From positions 59,941-123,940 of the forward strand of contig NZ_CDDB01000074.1 of the NCBI RefSeq assembly GCF_000820105.1: DNA of 64,000 bases, written 5' to 3'. This DNA is from Aeromonas schubertii (lineage in GTDB: Bacteria > Pseudomonadota > Gammaproteobacteria > Enterobacterales > Aeromonadaceae). Position numbers and translations under genes: made by a program. Positions within the stretch are counted from its first letter, which is position 1. Each line of letters opens with the position of its first letter. This document shows, piece after piece, positions 30,262 to 40,389 of this stretch. The notes beneath the pieces are model-generated. The model did no database searches, was not told where the DNA came from, and saw only the letters and a program-made list of their open reading frames with translations.

Positions 30262-31491
30262 TTACTTTTTCTTGCCCTTCTTCTTGGCGGACTTCTTCTT
30301 GTCCTCCTTGGGCTTCTTCTTCTTGGTCGGCACCTTGGCTTCCTTGTGCTGCGGGCGCAGACCGTCGATGACACGGCGCTTGAGGCGCTCTTCGGTGTAG
30401 CGTTCAATCTTGCCGACCACGGCCATGTCGTGAGCCTCGGTCAGGCTGATGGCACAGCCGCGGTTGCCGGCACGTCCGGTACGGCCGATCCGGTGCACAT
30501 AGACATCGGCGCTGTAAGGCATGTCGTAGTTGATGACATGGCTGACGTTCGGCAGATCGATACCGCGGGCCGCCACGTCGGTGGCGATCAGGAAGGGCAC
30601 ATCACCCTCGCTGAACTTGCGGATCGCCTCGATCCGTTTCTCCTGCTCCATCTCACCGCGGATCCAGGCGCAGGGAATACCGGCGGTTTGCAACTGTCCG
30701 GAGAGCTCGGCCAGGCGTTCGCGGGTCTTGACGAAGATGATCGCCTTCGTGGTCTCCGGATCGCGCAGTATATGGGTCAACAGGGCCAGCTTGTGGGCGG
30801 CGTTGTCGGCCAGGTGGATCCACTGGGTGATCTTGCGGCGCTCGCTGCGCGGCGGTTCGGCGTGCAACTCGACCGGATCGTTAAGGATCTCGTTGGCGAA
30901 ACGGGTCAGACCGGCCCCTTCCAGGGTGGCGGAGAAGAGCAGGGTGTGTTTGCGGTAGCGTGCCTCGGCGGCGATGCGGCTCACGTCGTCGATGAAGCCC
31001 ATGTCGAGCATGCGATCCGCCTCATCGAGCACCAGCACCTCGATGTCGTCGCTCTCGAACTCGCCGGCGTTGATGTACTCGAGCAGGCGGCCCGGGGTGG
31101 CCACTACGATATCGGTGGTGCGGGTCAGGGCCGGGCGCTGCTCTTCATGATTCACACCACCTATGATGGTCTCGATGGCGAGGTGCGCATGGGCGGCCAG
31201 TGCCTTGGCGTGTGCGGTCACCTGCAGGGCCAGCTCGCGGGTCGGTGTCAGGATCAGCATGCGGCAGGGGCCGGGCTTGCGGCGTGGGAAGTCGAGCAGA
31301 TGCTGCAAGGCCGGCAGCAGGAAGGCGGCGGTCTTGCCGGTGCCGGTCGGGGCCGAAGCCAGAATATCGCGGCCGTCCAGGGCCGGCTCCAGCACCAACT
31401 GCTGAATGGTCGTGGGGCGGGTGAAGCCCATCTCGGCCAGGGCCTGGTTGAGGGCTGGGTGCAGGTCGAAGTCGTCGAAGGACATGCTCAT
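30262..31491 (-). CDS. srmB: ATP-dependent RNA helicase SrmB
   Basis: This 409-residue DEAD-box helicase works in early assembly of the large ribosomal subunit. The Q motif, APTGTGKT (Walker A), LDEADRML, SAT and HRIGRTGRAG are all present. The 'LLPALQHLLDFPRRKPGP' segment is specific for SrmB. The C-terminal 25 residues are lysine-rich. It is divergent from trmN6, as in E. coli (srmB-yfiC). A -10-like TATAAT lies on the minus strand upstream, with no good -35. Confidence 0.94.
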   Translation of the reverse strand: MSMSFDDFDLHPALNQALAEMGFTRPTTIQQLVLEPALDGRDILASAPTGTGKTAAFLLPALQHLLDFPRRKPGPCRMLILTPTRELALQVTAHAKALAAHAHLAIETIIGGVNHEEQRPALTRTTDIVVATPGRLLEYINAGEFESDDIEVLVLDEADRMLDMGFIDDVSRIAAEARYRKHTLLFSATLEGAGLTRFANEILNDPVELHAEPPRSERRKITQWIHLADNAAHKLALLTHILRDPETTKAIIFVKTRERLAELSGQLQTAGIPCAWIRGEMEQEKRIEAIRKFSEGDVPFLIATDVAARGIDLPNVSHVINYDMPYSADVYVHRIGRTGRAGNRGCAISLTEAHDMAVVGKIERYTEERLKRRVIDGLRPQHKEAKVPTKKKKPKEDKKKSAKKKGKKK

Positions 31492-31605
31492 GGCGATACT
31501 CGGTTAGAAGGAAAACGCCGCATTATAGGCGATTGTGGCCGCTACTCCTATGGTTGATGGGGTGGCAGCCGTTATAATCCGCGCCGGTTTTGGAAGGAGG
31601 TGTGG

Positions 31606-32313
31606 ATGGCAAGTCCCGGCTTTACGTTCAAGCAGTTTCATGTGGCTCACGATCGTTGTGCCATGAAGGTGGGCACCGACGGGGTGCTGCTGGGAGCCTG
31701 GGCCCCGGTGGCTGGGGCCAGGCGTATCCTCGATATCGGCAGCGGTACCGCTCTGGTCGCCCTGATGCTGGCGCAGCGCAGCGCCCCCGAGAGCCATATC
31801 GATGCCGTGGAGATCGACTCCGCTGCCGCCGCCCAGGCACGGGAGAATATTGCCAGCTCTCCCTGGCCAGAGAAGATCCACTTGCACGAGGGGGCGATTC
31901 AGACATTTGATGGGGGCCCCTTCGATCTTATCGTCTCCAACCCACCCTATTTCGTGAATGGTCAATCCTTTAGCGACCCGGCGCGGGCGCAGGCCCGGCA
32001 CACGGGGAGCCTGGATCAGCAGGATCTGCTGGTGGCTTGTCGACGGCTATTGGCGCCAAATGGACTGGTTGCTCTGGTACTTCCCCGCATGGAAGGCGAA
32101 CGTTTGCGCGACTTGGCAGCACAATATGACCTTCATTGTGTTTGTAACGAAGTTGTGATCACTCGAGAGGGAAAAGAGGCAAATCGTGTTTTGCTACTGC
32201 TTTCCAGAGAATTTAATCAGTGTAAGGTGGGGCAAATTGTGATCCATTCTGCTGATGGTGGCTATTCCGATAGATATGTCCAACTGGCGTCCCCCTTCTA
32301 TTTGAAGATGTAA
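31606..32313 (+). CDS. trmN6: tRNA1(Val) (adenine(37)-N6)-methyltransferase
   Basis: This 235-residue SAM-dependent enzyme (YfiC) methylates A37 of tRNA1-Val. Motifs: KVGTDGVLLGAW near the start, SAM-binding LDIGSGTALVALML and the catalytic SNPPYF near residue 107. ATG 31606 has a near-perfect AAGGAGG five bases upstream. It is divergent from srmB. A TATAAT box lies about 30 bp before the start. Confidence 0.94.
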   Translation: MASPGFTFKQFHVAHDRCAMKVGTDGVLLGAWAPVAGARRILDIGSGTALVALMLAQRSAPESHIDAVEIDSAAAAQARENIASSPWPEKIHLHEGAIQTFDGGPFDLIVSNPPYFVNGQSFSDPARAQARHTGSLDQQDLLVACRRLLAPNGLVALVLPRMEGERLRDLAAQYDLHCVCNEVVITREGKEANRVLLLLSREFNQCKVGQIVIHSADGGYSDRYVQLASPFYLKM

Positions 32314-32321
32314 ATTTCGTC

Positions 32322-32349
32322 TTGCACTTATTTTCCACTCCTTTATTCT
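32322..32349 (+). promoter_or_regulatory. Possible promoter upstream of brnQ leader hairpin
   Basis: TTGCAC (32322-32327) and TATTCT (32344-32349) are 16 bp apart. If active, transcripts would start near 32357 and run straight into the hairpin at 32361. Confidence 0.35.
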
Positions 32350-32360
32350 GACTCCTAAAT

Positions 32361-32428
32361 GAGCACCCGCTCCCGGCCAGCGAAAACCACTATCGCTGGT
32401 CGAAAAAACAGCGGTGCTCTTTTTTTTA
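32361..32428 (+). terminator. Branched terminator between trmN6 and brnQ
   Basis: An outer stem (GAGCACC with CGCT, pairing AGCGGTGCTC with one bulged C) encloses a second stem CCAGCG/CGCTGG. Nine T follow directly. It ends trmN6 transcripts, or acts in a brnQ leader if the promoter at 32322 is used. Confidence 0.85.
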
Positions 32429-32503
32429 ACCTCTCGCTCAGCTCGGACGAGTGAGGGTAAAAAATATAAAAAGCAATAAGTTACAAGACAGACGAGGTTG
32501 ACC

Positions 32504-33811
32504 TTGACGAAATCACTCAAACTTTCCGACGTGCTCGGACTGGGCTTTATGACCTTCGCCTTCTATCTGGGCGCCGGCAACATCATCTTCCCCCCGCTGG
32601 CGGGCTTCCTGGCCGGGGAGCATCTCTCCTTTGCCATGCTGGGCTTTCTGGTGACCGCGGTCGGTCTGCCGCTGATTACCATCATTGCGGTCGCCAAGGC
32701 CGGTGATGGTTGGGCGGGGATGACCCGTCTGCTGCCGGCGGGTGTCGCCACAACCCTGGCCGTGGCCATCTACATCATCATAGGTCCGGCCTTCGCCGCT
32801 CCCCGTACTGGCCTGGTGGCCTACGAGATGGGTCTCAAGCCCTTCCTGGGTGAAGCGGGCCAGCTGGGGCTGATGGTCTATACCATTTTCTTCTTCGGTC
32901 TGGCCATGCTGGTCTCCCTGAACCAGGGCAAGCTGATGGATGCCATCGGCAAGTATCTGACCCCTGTGCTGATCGTGCTGCTGCTGGCCCTGGCCGCCGG
33001 TGTCATGATCGCCCCCCAGGGCTCCATGCCCGATGCGTCCGGTGACTATGTCAACAGCCCCTTCATCAAGGGGATGCTGGAAGGCTATAACACCATGGAT
33101 ACCCTGGCTTCCCTGATGTTTGGTGCCCTGATCGTCGATCTGCTGCGCCAGAAGGGGATCACCGACTATCGTAGCCAGTTCAAGTACCTGGTGATTGCAG
33201 GTTCCATCTCTGCCATCGGTCTTTCCGTCGTCTATGTCTCCCTGTTCCAGCTTGGCAACACCGCCTTTGGTGTGGTGAGCGAGGCCAGCAACGGGGGCGC
33301 CATCGTCAGCGCTTACGTGCTCAGCCTGTTTGGCAAGCCGGGCCTCTTCATCCTGGCCGGTATCATCACCCTGGCCTGTTTCACCACGGCCGTGGGGCTC
33401 ATCTCTGCCTGTGCCGATTTCTTCCACAACCTGACGGGTATGGCTTACCGCAAGCTGGTGCTGATTCTGGGTGTCATCTGCGCCATCGTGGCCAACGTGG
33501 GTCTGAGCCAGCTCATCAGCCTCTCTATCCCTGTGCTGGTGGCCATCTATCCGGTCGCTGTGGCCCTGGTGCTGGTGACCTTCCTGAAGGAGCGTTTTGC
33601 CCGCCCGGCCCTCACCTATCGTCTGGTGCTGACCATCGCCTTCCTGTTTGGCTGCCTGGACGGACTGGGTGCCGCCGGCCTGAAGATGGATGCCTTCTCC
33701 TTCCTGCCCCTGTTTGACAAGGGCCTGGCCTGGTTGATGCCGACGCTGCTGGCCTGTGTGGCAGGCATGCTGCTTCGCCGCGATGACGAGGTGGCTGCCG
33801 AGGCTGCCTAA
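32504..33811 (+). CDS. brnQ: Branched-chain amino acid transporter BrnQ (LIVCS family)
   Basis: This 435-residue inner-membrane cation-coupled importer for Leu, Ile and Val has about twelve hydrophobic segments. The N-terminal 'GFMTFAFYLGAGNIIFPPLAGFLAG' region is the family signature. The start appears to be TTG 32504 (MTKSLKLSD), placed six bases after GAGG; a TTG two codons upstream has no such spacing. A non-ATG start suggests modest translation. A 76-bp leader separates the start from the hairpin at 32361-32428. Confidence 0.93.
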   Translation: MTKSLKLSDVLGLGFMTFAFYLGAGNIIFPPLAGFLAGEHLSFAMLGFLVTAVGLPLITIIAVAKAGDGWAGMTRLLPAGVATTLAVAIYIIIGPAFAAPRTGLVAYEMGLKPFLGEAGQLGLMVYTIFFFGLAMLVSLNQGKLMDAIGKYLTPVLIVLLLALAAGVMIAPQGSMPDASGDYVNSPFIKGMLEGYNTMDTLASLMFGALIVDLLRQKGITDYRSQFKYLVIAGSISAIGLSVVYVSLFQLGNTAFGVVSEASNGGAIVSAYVLSLFGKPGLFILAGIITLACFTTAVGLISACADFFHNLTGMAYRKLVLILGVICAIVANVGLSQLISLSIPVLVAIYPVAVALVLVTFLKERFARPALTYRLVLTIAFLFGCLDGLGAAGLKMDAFSFLPLFDKGLAWLMPTLLACVAGMLLRRDDEVAAEAA

Positions 33812-33831
33812 CGCCGAGTGCAATACCACAG

Positions 33832-33860
33832 AAGGGGCCTGCTATCGCAGGCCCCTTTCT
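33832..33860 (+). terminator. Terminator of brnQ
   Basis: GGGGCCTGC, a TATC loop and GCAGGCCCC are followed by TTTCTGTTTTT. Confidence 0.9.
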
Positions 33861-33895
33861 GTTTTTGGTCACCCTGGTCTGAATGAGGAAATGAA

Positions 33896-33919
33896 AAAGG
33901 CCTGCGCTGGCAGGCCTTT
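33896..33919 (-). terminator. Terminator of zur-cheX-small membrane protein cluster
   Basis: On the minus strand AAAGGCCTGC, a four-base loop and GCAGGCCTTT are followed by TTCATTT, just past the stop at 33922. Confidence 0.85.
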
Positions 33920-33921
33920 CA

Positions 33922-34158
33922 TCAATGGTGGGGTGGGTCCTTCATGGGGTGGTCGGGGCCATCCAGCCCGTACCACTCCCACTGCCAGGTTCCGGCGTGC
34001 CAGATCATCCTGGCCCAAGGGAAGAGGGGCTGCCAGCGGGGGAGCCGTACTTCGACCCGGTTATCCTCATACTTGTAGAGGGAGGTCTGAATGTGAAAGT
34101 CGCAGATGATGAGCAACAGGGCCCAGAGAATCAAAATCCATTTCAATGCACGCCACAT
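33922..34158 (-). CDS. Small membrane-anchored protein, 78 aa, unknown
   Basis: A 78-residue product with one N-terminal hydrophobic helix (about 5-21, LKWILILWALLLIICDF) and a Trp/Pro-rich hydrophilic tail ending in histidines. AAGGAGG precedes the ATG at good spacing, and a terminator follows, so it is very likely real. I do not recognise a family. It begins 12 bp after the cheX stop and so belongs to that transcription unit. Confidence 0.7.
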   Translation of the reverse strand: MWRALKWILILWALLLIICDFHIQTSLYKYEDNRVEVRLPRWQPLFPWARMIWHAGTWQWEWYGLDGPDHPMKDPPHH

Positions 34159-34170
34159 CCTGTGGCCTCC

Positions 34171-34632
34171 TTATTCGAAGCAGATCTCTATGGTTGCGCG
34201 TCCAAACTCTGACTCGAAGGGCATCATCAACTTCATCCCGTCGGCCTTGTGGGTGATGGTATGGCTCGGGCCTGCCACCACGATGGGGGTGGCCATGTCA
34301 AACTCGTAACCTTTCTCGCCCAGCATGCGTTTGGCGCCGCCGGTCACCATGTTGGTGATCTCGCCCACCATGTCGGTCACCTCTTCATTGATACCGTTGG
34401 GGGCTTCTCCCAGCATACGGCGCATGATCTCCAGCGCCAACCCCTTCTCGAAGCTGATGGAGAGAGAGCCGCGGGTCTGGGGACCGACCATGCCGATCAG
34501 CCCAGAGACATCGCCCCGGGCCAGCTCGTCCGTTTTACGCTTGGGTTTCCCCGGCTTGAGCTCGAGCTGTGCCATGGTGGTCATGACGTTGAGCAGTGAC
34601 AAGAGAAATGGATTGATGAAATCTGCTTTCAT
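34171..34632 (-). CDS. cheX: CheX-like chemotaxis phosphatase domain protein
   Basis: This 153-residue protein carries a CheC/CheX-type domain; such proteins dephosphorylate CheY-P. The characteristic ExxN pattern is seen in MVGEITNMVTGGAK (about 95-108). ATG 34632 with GGGGAAA upstream was chosen; the frame stays open far upstream across zur, but that part is not homologous. It lies 16 bp after zur and far from any chemotaxis operon in this window. The actual substrate is inferred. Confidence 0.85.
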   Translation of the reverse strand: MKADFINPFLLSLLNVMTTMAQLELKPGKPKRKTDELARGDVSGLIGMVGPQTRGSLSISFEKGLALEIMRRMLGEAPNGINEEVTDMVGEITNMVTGGAKRMLGEKGYEFDMATPIVVAGPSHTITHKADGMKLMMPFESEFGRATIEICFE

Positions 34633-34648
34633 GGTGTTTCCCCGCAGA

Positions 34649-35080
34649 TCAGGCGCACCGGGCGCACTGACCATGAGCCTCAATGGTCTTGTTAGTAATA
34701 GTAAAGCCGTGCTGCCGGGCCTGCTCGAGAAACGCGCTGTCGATCGTGCTGTCGTGCAGCTCGACCACATTGCCACAGCGATCGCAAATAAGCAGCTGCA
34801 TGGGATGGGCATGGTCGAAGTGACAGCAGTAGATATAGGCGTTGAGTGACTCCACCTTATGGGCAAAGCCCTGTTCGAGCAAGAAGTCGAGTGCTCGATA
34901 GATGGTGGGTGGCTTGGCATTGGGTTCGGTGAGACGCAATTGATCGAGCAGATCATAGGCGCTGATGGCGTTACCGTGTCTGGCGAGCAGGCAGAGTACC
35001 TGCTGGCGGGTAGCGGTAAAACGCAGTCCCCGCTGTTCACACAGACGTCGGGCGCGGCTTAACAGTTGTTCCAGATCCAT
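34649..35080 (-). CDS. zur: Zinc uptake regulator, Fur family
   Basis: This 143-residue dimeric repressor should sense zinc and control zinc import. It has the Fur-type winged helix (about 10-85, with KPPTIYRALDFLLEQG), a metal site segment CCHFDHAH and two paired cysteines CDRC (about 98-101) and CARC at the very end. Spacing and the C-terminal CxxC favour Zur over Fur. It is the first gene of zur-cheX-small membrane protein. A TGAGGCCTCA palindrome lies at 35104-35113. Confidence 0.9.
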   Translation of the reverse strand: MDLEQLLSRARRLCEQRGLRFTATRQQVLCLLARHGNAISAYDLLDQLRLTEPNAKPPTIYRALDFLLEQGFAHKVESLNAYIYCCHFDHAHPMQLLICDRCGNVVELHDSTIDSAFLEQARQHGFTITNKTIEAHGQCARCA

Positions 35081-35208
35081 GACTCGACCAATGACCCCCC
35101 AAGTGAGGCCTCATAGTATCACAGGGGAAAAGATTGAGATGCCTTTCCCCCTCTGGGCACCCCTCTGGCCCTCAATTCTGTGACCTTGGATCTCCTCGTA
35201 CTGAAAGG

Positions 35209-35230
35209 AAACCCCGGCCAGGCCGGGGTT
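35209..35230 (-). terminator. Terminator of the nuo operon
   Basis: AACCCCGG and CCGGGGTT pair around CCAGG; on the minus strand TTTCCTTTC follows. It begins 3 bp past the nuoN stop. Confidence 0.8.
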
Positions 35231-35233
35231 GGA

Positions 35234-36694
35234 TCAGAAGTGCAGGCTCATCATACCGCGGACCAGGCTGATGAGAGGCTGTGGCATGATGCCAAGCAGC
35301 AGGACGGCAAGGGCCGAGAGCAGCACCACCACCCCGCCGGAGGAGAGGTGCCACCCGCTCTCGGCATCTCGGCGCTGCATACCGGGCTCACGCATGTAGA
35401 GCGTCACCATGACCCGCAGATAGTAGAAGAGGCCGAGGGCGCTGCCGAGTACGATGGCGCCGGCCAGCCACCAGAGTTGGGCCTCCACGGTGACCCCTAC
35501 CAGGTAAAACTTGCCGATAAAGCCCAGTGTCATGGGGATGCCCGCGAGGGAGAGCAGCATGACGGTGAGCACGGCCGTCAGATAGGGGCGGTGCCAGAAG
35601 AGGCCTCGGTAGTGGTGCAGGCCATCGGCATCCTTACCGTGGAAGGGGCTCGACATGGTGCTTACCACCCCGAAGGAGCCGAGGCTGGTGAAGAGGTACA
35701 TGAGCAGATAGACCCCGGCCGCCTCCATGGGGAGCTGGCCGAGCCGGCTCGCTACGATGGCGGTGAGCAGATAGCCGAAGTGGGCGATGGAGGAGTAACC
35801 CAGCATCCGCTTGATATTGCTCTGCATCAGGGCCAGCAGGTTGCCGAGCAGGATGGAGAGGATGGCGATGGCCGCCAGCAGCCCGTGCACCGCAGGGTCT
35901 GCCGCCGCCGGGACGGCCAGGTAGAAGCGCAGCAGCACACAGAAGACGGCCAGCTTGCTGACGGTGGCGAGGAAGGTGGCCACGGGCGCGGGTGCCCCCT
36001 CGTAGACATCGGGGGTCCAGAGATGGAAAGGGGCCAGCGACAGCTTGAAGCCGAACCCCACCAACATCAGACCGATACCCGCCAGCAGCAGGGGATGATG
36101 AGCGGGTTGGGTGCTCATGGAGTGACCGAGCGCGGTAAAGCTGAGGCTGCCTCCCTGAGCGTAGAGCAGGGCCATGCCAAAGAGCAGGAAGCCGGTGGCG
36201 GCGGCCGAGAGCACCATGTATTTGATGCCGGCCTCCAGGCTGTGGCGCTCGCCGCGGGCATAGGCGACCAGGCCGAACATGGGCAGGGTCAGCATCTCGA
36301 TACCGATAAACAGCGAGGCCAGGTGGCGAGCCCCGGTCAGCACCAGTCCGCCGGCGGTGGCGATGAGCAGCAGCAGATAGAACTCTTCCCGGTTATCCGG
36401 CAGGGTCTTGAGCCAGCTTCGGGCGAAGGTACAGGTGGCCAGGGCCCCCACCAGCACCAGCGCCGAGTAGAAGAGGGCGTAGCCATCGACGATAAGCAGG
36501 GGGGTGACCGATTGGGGCGCCAGAGAGAGGAGGAAGGGAATTGAAACCAGTGCCCCGTTGAGCCCGGTAATGGTCACCAGATAGGCAAACTCCTGATTGC
36601 GCCGCCAGGCGATGGCCAGCATCAGGGCCACCAGGGTGGCACTGGTCAATAGCAGGGGCAGCAGGGCCAGCAGTTGAGAAGCGGTAAAGGTCAT
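35234..36694 (-). CDS. nuoN: NADH-quinone oxidoreductase subunit N
   Basis: This 486-residue antiporter-like membrane subunit of complex I is one of three proton-channel subunits. Around fourteen helices are evident, with the family segments '[23 protein letters not shown]' and '[16 protein letters not shown]' carrying the conserved lysines. It overlaps nuoM by 4 bp (ATGA) and closes the operon. Confidence 0.97.
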   Translation of the reverse strand: MTFTASQLLALLPLLLTSATLVALMLAIAWRRNQEFAYLVTITGLNGALVSIPFLLSLAPQSVTPLLIVDGYALFYSALVLVGALATCTFARSWLKTLPDNREEFYLLLLIATAGGLVLTGARHLASLFIGIEMLTLPMFGLVAYARGERHSLEAGIKYMVLSAAATGFLLFGMALLYAQGGSLSFTALGHSMSTQPAHHPLLLAGIGLMLVGFGFKLSLAPFHLWTPDVYEGAPAPVATFLATVSKLAVFCVLLRFYLAVPAAADPAVHGLLAAIAILSILLGNLLALMQSNIKRMLGYSSIAHFGYLLTAIVASRLGQLPMEAAGVYLLMYLFTSLGSFGVVSTMSSPFHGKDADGLHHYRGLFWHRPYLTAVLTVMLLSLAGIPMTLGFIGKFYLVGVTVEAQLWWLAGAIVLGSALGLFYYLRVMVTLYMREPGMQRRDAESGWHLSSGGVVVLLSALAVLLLGIMPQPLISLVRGMMSLHF

Positions 36695-38202
36695 TGCAAG
36701 GCTCCGGGAGTCACAAACCAGTGCATCACCTGGGTGACACTGGCGCTGGCGGTATCCAGCACGGGTTGCGGGTAGAGGCCGAGTAGCACCAGCAGGGCCG
36801 CCAGACCCAGCATCATGGTCACCTCGCGGCCATCCAGTGCCGGCAGGGGATCGCTACTCTTGGCGGGGCCAAAACTGGCTCGGTGCAGCATGATGAGGGA
36901 GTAGACGGACGCAAACACCAGACCAAAGGTGGCGACCGTCGTGATCACGGGGGCGATGGGGAAGCTGCCGAGCAGGATCAGGAACTCGCCCACGAAGTTG
37001 CCGGTGCCCGGCAGGCCGAGGGAGGCGACCGAGAAGAACATCATGATCCCCGGCAGGTAGCGCAGCCGGCTCCAGAGCCCTCCCATTTCGCGCAGATCGC
37101 GGGTGTGCAGCCGTTCGTAGAGTTGGCCACACAGGATAAAGAGGCCGGCGGCGGAGAGGCCGTGGGCGATCATCTGCACCACGGCCCCTTGCAGGGCCAA
37201 CTCGGTTCCCGAGTAGATGGCGATCATCACAAAGCCCATGTGGGAGATGCTGGTGTAGGCCACCAGGCGCTTGATGTCGGTTTGGGCAAAGGCGGCCAGG
37301 GCCCCGTAGAAGATGCCCACCAGACCCAACCCCATGGCGATGGGGGCAAACTGGGCCGAGGCCTCGGGGAACAGCGGCAGGGCGAAGCGCAGCAGGCCAT
37401 AGGCGGCGGTTTTCAGCAGGATCCCGGCGAGATCCACCGAACCGGCGGTCGGTGCCTGACTGTGAGCGTCCGGCAGCCAGCCGTGCAGGGGGACCAGGGG
37501 CATCTTGACCGAGAAGGCGATGAAGAAGCCGAGCATCAGCACCCACTGGGTACTCTCGCTCATCTCGGTGTGGAGCAGCTCCTGATAGTTGAAGGTGAGT
37601 ACACCGGTGCCGTGATAGTGAGTCAGTACCAACCCCAGGATGGCGACCAGCATGATGAGGCCGCTCGCCTGGGTGTAGATGAAGAACTTGGTGGCGGCAT
37701 TGATGCGCGACTTGCCATCGCTGACCGAGTGACCCCAGAGGGCGATCAGGAAGTACATGGGGACCAGCATCATCTCCCAGAAGAAGAAGAAGAGGAACAG
37801 ATCCACCGCCATGAAGACCCCGAGCACCCCCCCCAGGATCCAGAGCAGGTTGAGGTGGAAGAAGCCCACCCGCTGCACTATCTCCTTCCAGGAGCAGAGG
37901 ATGGCGAGTACACCGATGAGGGCGGTCAGCACCACCATCAGGATGGAGAGGCCATCCACGGCCAGGTGCAGATCGATGCCAAAACGGGGGATCCAGGGCA
38001 GGCGTAGCTCGGCGCTCCACTGGATGAGACCGTTCTGGGGCAGGGCATAGGTGCCACCGAGCCAGAGCGAGCCGGAGATGAGCAGGACTGCCGACATGGA
38101 GAGCAGCGCCACCCAGCGCACCCAGCGGGAGCCGAAGCGTTCCCCCTGCCAGCAGAGCAGGCCGCCGAGGAAGGGGATGAGCAGGATCAGGAGTAGAGTC
38201 AC
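36691..38202 (-). CDS. nuoM: NADH-quinone oxidoreductase subunit M
   Basis: This 503-residue antiporter-like complex I subunit pumps protons in the membrane arm. '[15 protein letters not shown]' and '[25 protein letters not shown]' are diagnostic. GTG 38202 is taken as start since GCGAGGAT precedes it and the N-terminus then matches NuoM; the frame is open further upstream. Confidence 0.96.
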   Translation of the reverse strand: MTLLLILLIPFLGGLLCWQGERFGSRWVRWVALLSMSAVLLISGSLWLGGTYALPQNGLIQWSAELRLPWIPRFGIDLHLAVDGLSILMVVLTALIGVLAILCSWKEIVQRVGFFHLNLLWILGGVLGVFMAVDLFLFFFFWEMMLVPMYFLIALWGHSVSDGKSRINAATKFFIYTQASGLIMLVAILGLVLTHYHGTGVLTFNYQELLHTEMSESTQWVLMLGFFIAFSVKMPLVPLHGWLPDAHSQAPTAGSVDLAGILLKTAAYGLLRFALPLFPEASAQFAPIAMGLGLVGIFYGALAAFAQTDIKRLVAYTSISHMGFVMIAIYSGTELALQGAVVQMIAHGLSAAGLFILCGQLYERLHTRDLREMGGLWSRLRYLPGIMMFFSVASLGLPGTGNFVGEFLILLGSFPIAPVITTVATFGLVFASVYSLIMLHRASFGPAKSSDPLPALDGREVTMMLGLAALLVLLGLYPQPVLDTASASVTQVMHWFVTPGALQ

Positions 38203-38236
38203 GATATCCTCGCTTAATGCAGTGACGGCCTGGCCG

Positions 38237-40084
38237 TCACACCAACAAGAGCACGGCCAGTACCAGCACGGCCCCCAGTCCCATCGAGGCCGCATACCAG
38301 CGCAGTTTGCCGGTCACGGTCAGGGAGAGCGTGCGGTGTGCCCACAGGGCCAGGGCCGCATTCCAGCCCATCACCCGATCCGCCGGGTCCGGGCCGCAGA
38401 GTCGGGTCAGGGCCAGGAAGGGCCGTACAAAGAGACGATCATAGAGCCAGTCAAAGCCCCAGGCGTGCAGCCAGAGGGTGGCCAGCGGGCGTCCCGGCGT
38501 GCTCTCGCCCAGCGCCCTGGTGAGGCGTCGCTCGCCGAGAAACAGGAAGGCTGACAGGGCGATGCCCGCGATGGCCACGACCCCGGAGAGGATCTCCAGC
38601 CCATGGCGTCCCGCTTCGATATGATCCCCCGGCCCGGCCGGCAGCACGCCGGCCAGAGGCGGCACTATCAGGGCACCGACGCCGGTGGAGAGCACCAGCA
38701 GCACCAGCAGCGGCAGATGGTGGGCGAGACCCTGACCGGGATGGGCCTGGGTCTGCTCCTTGCCGTGGAAGGCGATGAAGATGAGGCGGAAGGTGTAGAG
38801 GGAGGTGAGGAAGGCCCCCACCAGACCCGCCAGCAGCAGGGTTTGCTGGCCGGAGGCCTGTACCTGCCACAAGATGGCGTCTTTGCTGTAGAAGCCTGAG
38901 GTGACCAGCGGCAAGGCCGCCAGCGCCGAGCCCCCGACCAGGAAGCAGGCATAGACCAGCGGCAGGCGCTTTCTCAGTCCGCCCATCCTGAAGATGTTCT
39001 GCTCGTGGTGACAGGCGAGGATCACCGAGCCCGACGAGAGGAACAGCAGCGCCTTGAAGAAGGCGTGGGTCATCAGGTGGAAGATGGCACCCTGCCAGGC
39101 GCCGACACCGAGCGCCAGGAACATATAGCCAATCTGGCTCATGGTCGAGTAGGCCAGGATGCGCTTGATATCGGTCTGCACCAGGGCGGCGCAGCCGGCC
39201 AGCAACAGGGTAATCGCCCCCACCACGGCAACCAGGTGCAGGACATCCGGCACCATCACAAACAGACCGTGGGTGCGGGCGATGAGGTAGACCCCTGCCG
39301 TCACCATGGTGGCCGCATGGATCAGTGCCGATACCGGAGTCGGGCCGGCCATGGCGTCAGCCAGCCAGGTTTGCAGCGGCAACTGGGCGGATTTACCCAC
39401 GGCGCCACCGAGCAGCATCAAACAGGCCAGCGCCAGCGTGGGCGAACCTTGCTCCAGCAGGGTCGGTGCCCGAACCAGCAGCTCATGGATGTTGAGGGTG
39501 CCGAGCTCGCGATAGAGGATGAAGAGGCCGATGGCGAGGAAGACGTCACCCACCCGGGTCACCACGAAGGCCTTGAGGGCCGCGGCGCCGTTGTTTCTGT
39601 CTTGGTAGTAGAAGCCGATCAGCAGGTAGCTGCACAGCCCCACCCCTTCCCAACCCAGATAGACAAACAACAAGTTGTCGGCCAGCACCAGGAAGATCAT
39701 GCTGGCGATGAAGAGGTTGGTGTAGGCGAAGAAGCGGGAATAGCCCTCCTCACCGCGCATGTACCAGGAGGCAAACAGGTGGATGAAGAAGCCCACCCCG
39801 GTCACCACCCCCATCATGGTGAGCGACAGTCCGTCGAGGGAGAGGGTGAAGGCAGGAGTAAAGCTGCCCACCGATATCCAGTGCCACAGGGTCTGGGTGA
39901 AGACACCGGCTTCGGGCGGGTTGCCGAGGAAGTCGATGCCGACCCAGAGGGTGATGAGGGCCGACAGACCTATGCTGCCGACGCCGATGAGGGCCGAGCG
40001 CGATTCGCTCAGGCGTCCCTGGGAGAAGGCCAGCAGCAGCCAGCCCAGTAGCGGAAATATGAAGGTCAGAGTTAGCAGGCTCAT
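38237..40084 (-). CDS. nuoL: NADH-quinone oxidoreductase subunit L
   Basis: This 615-residue largest antiporter-like subunit ends in the long lateral helix typical of NuoL (E. coli 613). '[14 protein letters not shown]' and '[34 protein letters not shown]' mark the proton channel. It overlaps the nuoK stop by 4 bp. Confidence 0.97.
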   Translation of the reverse strand: MSLLTLTFIFPLLGWLLLAFSQGRLSESRSALIGVGSIGLSALITLWVGIDFLGNPPEAGVFTQTLWHWISVGSFTPAFTLSLDGLSLTMMGVVTGVGFFIHLFASWYMRGEEGYSRFFAYTNLFIASMIFLVLADNLLFVYLGWEGVGLCSYLLIGFYYQDRNNGAAALKAFVVTRVGDVFLAIGLFILYRELGTLNIHELLVRAPTLLEQGSPTLALACLMLLGGAVGKSAQLPLQTWLADAMAGPTPVSALIHAATMVTAGVYLIARTHGLFVMVPDVLHLVAVVGAITLLLAGCAALVQTDIKRILAYSTMSQIGYMFLALGVGAWQGAIFHLMTHAFFKALLFLSSGSVILACHHEQNIFRMGGLRKRLPLVYACFLVGGSALAALPLVTSGFYSKDAILWQVQASGQQTLLLAGLVGAFLTSLYTFRLIFIAFHGKEQTQAHPGQGLAHHLPLLVLLVLSTGVGALIVPPLAGVLPAGPGDHIEAGRHGLEILSGVVAIAGIALSAFLFLGERRLTRALGESTPGRPLATLWLHAWGFDWLYDRLFVRPFLALTRLCGPDPADRVMGWNAALALWAHRTLSLTVTGKLRWYAASMGLGAVLVLAVLLLV

Positions 40085-40389
40085 CCGCGCATCTCGCTCA
40101 CAGTGTCCACGTTCAGGGTGTGGTAACGACGATAGAGCAGCAGCACCAGAGCCAGACCGATACTGGCCTCGGCGGCTGCCAGGGAAATCACCAGGATGTA
40201 CATGATCTGGCCGTCCGGTTGCACCCAGTGGCTACCGGCCACCACGAAGGCGAGCGCCGAGGCGTTCATCATGATCTCTATGCTCATCAGGATGAACAGC
40301 AGATTGCGCCGGATCAGCAGGCCACACAGGCCGATGCAGAAGAGAATGGCTGCCAGCAGCAGGCCATGTTCCATGGGAATATCGATCAT
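40081..40389 (-). CDS. nuoK: NADH-quinone oxidoreductase subunit K
   Basis: This 102-residue three-helix subunit has conserved glutamates in [14 protein letters not shown] and [11 protein letters not shown]. The ends match E. coli NuoK (VSEMRG). It overlaps both neighbours by 4 bp. Confidence 0.97.
   Translation of the reverse strand: MIDIPMEHGLLLAAILFCIGLCGLLIRRNLLFILMSIEIMMNASALAFVVAGSHWVQPDGQIMYILVISLAAAEASIGLALVLLLYRRYHTLNVDTVSEMRG

Noticed and set aside
32359-32454. Leader peptide for branched-chain amino acid attenuation of brnQ
   Set aside because: No cluster of Leu, Ile or Val codons precedes the hairpin, and no ribosome-binding site is present. It is mentioned only as an open question.
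34171-35040. A longer cheX frame running through zur
   Set aside because: The N-terminal half is the out-of-frame complement of zur coding sequence; the internal ATG 34632 has a proper ribosome-binding site.
35104-35113. TGAGGCCTCA palindrome as a Zur box
   Set aside because: It is only 10 bp and does not resemble the longer AT-rich Zur operator; kept as a note under zur only.
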